A stretch of DNA of 64,000 nt from assembly GCA_017534535.1 (NCBI GenBank), contig JAFXVZ010000044.1:1-64000 (forward strand). Reading direction: 5' to 3'. The notes beneath the pieces are model-generated. The model was not told where the DNA came from. It ran no database searches and worked only from the letters and a program-made list of their open reading frames with translations. Below, one piece after another: positions 63,301-64,000 of this stretch (positions are counted from its first letter, which is position 1; every line of letters starts with the position of its first letter). Position numbers and translations under genes: made by a program. This DNA comes from Bacteroidaceae bacterium. Its GTDB lineage: Bacteria; Bacteroidota; Bacteroidia; Bacteroidales; Bacteroidaceae.

Positions 63301-63446
63301 CAATTCTGGGCTTTATTCCATTTATGGTAGGTACATCTAAAGAAGCCTTTTGGTTCCCATTGGCAGCTGGTACCATCGGAGGTCTGCTCATGTCCGTCAT
63401 CGCCATCTTCTGTTTCCTCCCAGCATTTGTGGTAAAGAGGAAATGA
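60393..63446 (+). CDS. RND-family efflux pump, subunit 2
   Basis: 1017 aa; ATG overlaps the TolC-homologue stop by 4 bp. Divergent RND protein: VKLNPSRALPGFTVTYSVPS, TM4 region SLAGITISLNLVIDSTIVMADH, and a second half with IIFFITGILFNSWKQPLAII and GGFASFVLLCGITVNASIYI. TM4 has a single Asp in NLVIDSTIV where pump 1 has a DD-type relay less clear, so the two may differ in proton coupling, as in MdtB/MdtC. Contains a heptamer insertion near residue 768 (NGQWSMANGQSSNEF). Confidence 0.9.
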   Translation: MKKLSSFTVIVSFVCLALVGLAMLPLLPVKLNPSRALPGFTVTYSVPSSSSRVVEMEVTSKLEAMLARITGVKKIESTSDNGSGSIRVELDKHVDIDAARFEASTIIRQTWPQLPEGMSYPIITMQVPDEENARPFMIYTLNALVSPIEIQRYAEENISPRLSQLDGVYRITLSGATPMEWQLQYDSRQLQSVGVTIDDISSAIQRYSQRAFLGTHNMDAQGKQEWIRLTVMPEQDEDVFNPSDIVVKTAGDKLIRLDQLVNVSHVEAAPQSYYRINGLNSIYLTITANESVNQLELNKDVKAEMAEVLRQLPDGYEVHASYDATEYIRKELDKIYYRTFLTVVILLVFVWVISRRWKYLFLITVSLAVNISVALIFYYLAGLEMQLYSLAGITISLNLVIDSTIVMADHYMHRHNLKAFLSVFAATLTTMGALVIIFFLNDNIRLNLQDFAAVVIINLAVSLLVSLFFVPSLIDRLKMNVKGIDNDRGGKVTNSSSKRILQIFFSHFYEVAIRYLARFRWAVSILLIAGFAYGLYIFINKVYNGSYFTRNDEVVLYANANLPNGSTLDQMNTLIQRMEVFLSDFKEIKQFQTTIYNANRANISIYFKDEYAHTGFPYQLKSRMTTQALQLGGGSWSIYGLADQGFSNDVRETAGSYRIRMYGYNYDELYEWAEKLKAKLLEHRRIQEVAITSEFSFWKDDYQEYYINLDRERMMNAGITPSGLFSTLRPVFGRDMSVGSVSTPDGIERIKLTSLQSKEYDIWMLINGQWSMANGQSSNEFQKSKLSDFASIEKGQQPQRVVKENQQYRLCLQYEYVGAAEMGKRVQERELEAFIPQLPMGYTAEGIDYYSSWTKKDNRQYLLLLVVIAIIFFITGILFNSWKQPLAIIFVIPVSYIGVFLTFYWFHLNFDQGGFASFVLLCGITVNASIYIINEYNNIRKRYPHLSSARTYVKAWNAKVIPIFLTVISTILGFIPFMVGTSKEAFWFPLAAGTIGGLLMSVIAIFCFLPAFVVKRK
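62691..62725. repeat. Five-unit heptamer array inside RND pump 2
   Basis: AATGGCC, AATGGTC, AATGGCC, AATGGTC, AATCTTC: 35 bp translated as NGQWSMANGQSS in a periplasmic part of the pump. Confidence 0.85.
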
Positions 63447-64000
63447 TTTCTCTACGCATCACTCACACCGCTTGTTTGCAATGTCAGTACTGCTTGAGAC
63501 GCCTCTAGGGAAGCAACAAAAAACAAATCTTCTTCCGCTAAATCGAAATAGATTATATATATCAATGGCTGTCATGGCGGAAGAAGCGGTAGAAGAACGA
63601 TGTTTTTGGTGAATTATATGCTTAAAACAAGTGATAATGACCTCCTAATTATGCAATGCTTACGGTGGTCTTACACCTATTACCTACTGGTCTGATGGCG
63701 TATGCCCATTGGTCGGAAATCATAAGCTCGCTTGTCTGATGGTATAAGACCGAGAGTCCGTTGGTGTCTAACCGGCAGTCCGTTGGTGTCTGACCAATAG
63801 TCAGTACACGTCTGACTGGCAGTCTGATACTATTAGACTCGGGCAGACTCAACTAATGTTGAATATCAGCTAATTACATAGTGTTACTCGCAAAGCAGTG
63901 GAGTTACATTGATTCGTAGCAACGATAAAGCTCGTACTTTTTCACTAAATATTGTTTTAGTTGCATAGTTACATTATGCATGTTAATCGCCTGATACTTA
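63447..64000. other. Intergenic region after the efflux operon
   Basis: 554 bp with no supported gene. Contains CTTCTTCCGC / GCGGAAGAAG inverted arms (63529-63538 and 63578-63587), and an eight-unit 22-bp array; the last 150 bp are AT-rich with nothing recognised. Confidence 0.6.
63668..63843. repeat. Tandem array, eight units of exactly 22 bp
   Basis: Each unit begins with GTC at 63668, 63690, 63712, 63734, 63756, 63778, 63800 and 63822. Typical unit: GTC(C/T)G(T/A)TGGTGT then (A/G)ACC or GAC about 14 bases in. Units are 40-90 percent alike yet the spacing never slips. Confidence 0.8.

Noticed and set aside
63668-63843. CRISPR array
   Set aside because: Units are contiguous 22-mers with gradual variation; there are no constant repeats with unique spacers and no cas genes in the window.

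Overview
The window reads as chromosome of a member of the Bacteroidales, most likely Prevotellaceae. Evidence: Bacteroidetes-type promoters (TTTG, 19 bp, TAnnTTTG), the RprXY two-component pair, an EF-G2-type paralogue, weak Shine-Dalgarno use, many SPase II lipoproteins, a TonB-plug protein, a GH2 beta-galactosidase, and a thr operon that uses a phosphoglycerate-mutase-like protein where a homoserine kinase is expected. The species is not identifiable from what I can see.

Layout. 1-675: debris of a prophage (Rha N-terminus joined to an M15 peptidase fragment). 666-5846 (minus): threonine operon thrA-apgM-thrC. 5925-10383: asparaginase I and carB. 10539-10763: two tRNA-Val. 10865-15476: YdiB-type quinate/shikimate dehydrogenase, a complete TRAP transporter and a convergent lipoprotein esterase. 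15562-22190: DNA glycosylase, BASS transporter, menA-menG, a two-domain ABM lipoprotein, a lipoprotein nitroreductase and two metallo-beta-lactamase-fold proteins. 22247-30949: two more serine hydrolases, an AraC regulator, a lone TonB plug, hemW and lacZ. 31072-37752: EF-G2-like fusA, rprX-rprY, a small membrane protein, a MarR regulator and rpsF-rpsR-rplI.

The most interesting part is 38001-54481. Two paralogous cassettes each hold a membrane-anchored TPR-transmembrane-HTH regulator, a small DUF3244-like exported protein and a CxxC thioredoxin-like/DUF1573 lipoprotein. Cassette A is broken inside its DUF1573 domain and is followed by an unrecognised gene and a VapE/DUF3874-type ATPase. Cassette B continues on the same strand into three short NVEALA-type peptide precursors, two 6-bladed-propeller lipoproteins, a C10 cysteine protease, a serpin and a signal peptidase I. 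The three peptides share a conserved leader ending in NVEALA, NIEALA or NVEAFA, then have divergent cysteine-containing tails. An 18-bp motif recurs upstream of DUF3244-A, in a looser form before DUF3244-B, and before the following efflux operon. I infer a secreted-peptide system with its own sensor, thiol chemistry, processing and perhaps export.

54663-63446 is a tripartite efflux operon with one membrane fusion protein, two different RND pumps and a TolC-family channel. Two repeat families run through the window. One is a 7-bp tandem repeat (GTCAATN) in the thr and efflux operons, both between genes and inside coding sequence. The other is a set of degenerate intergenic arrays with a 22- to 23-bp period at 19.7, 42.5-42.9 and 63.7 kb.
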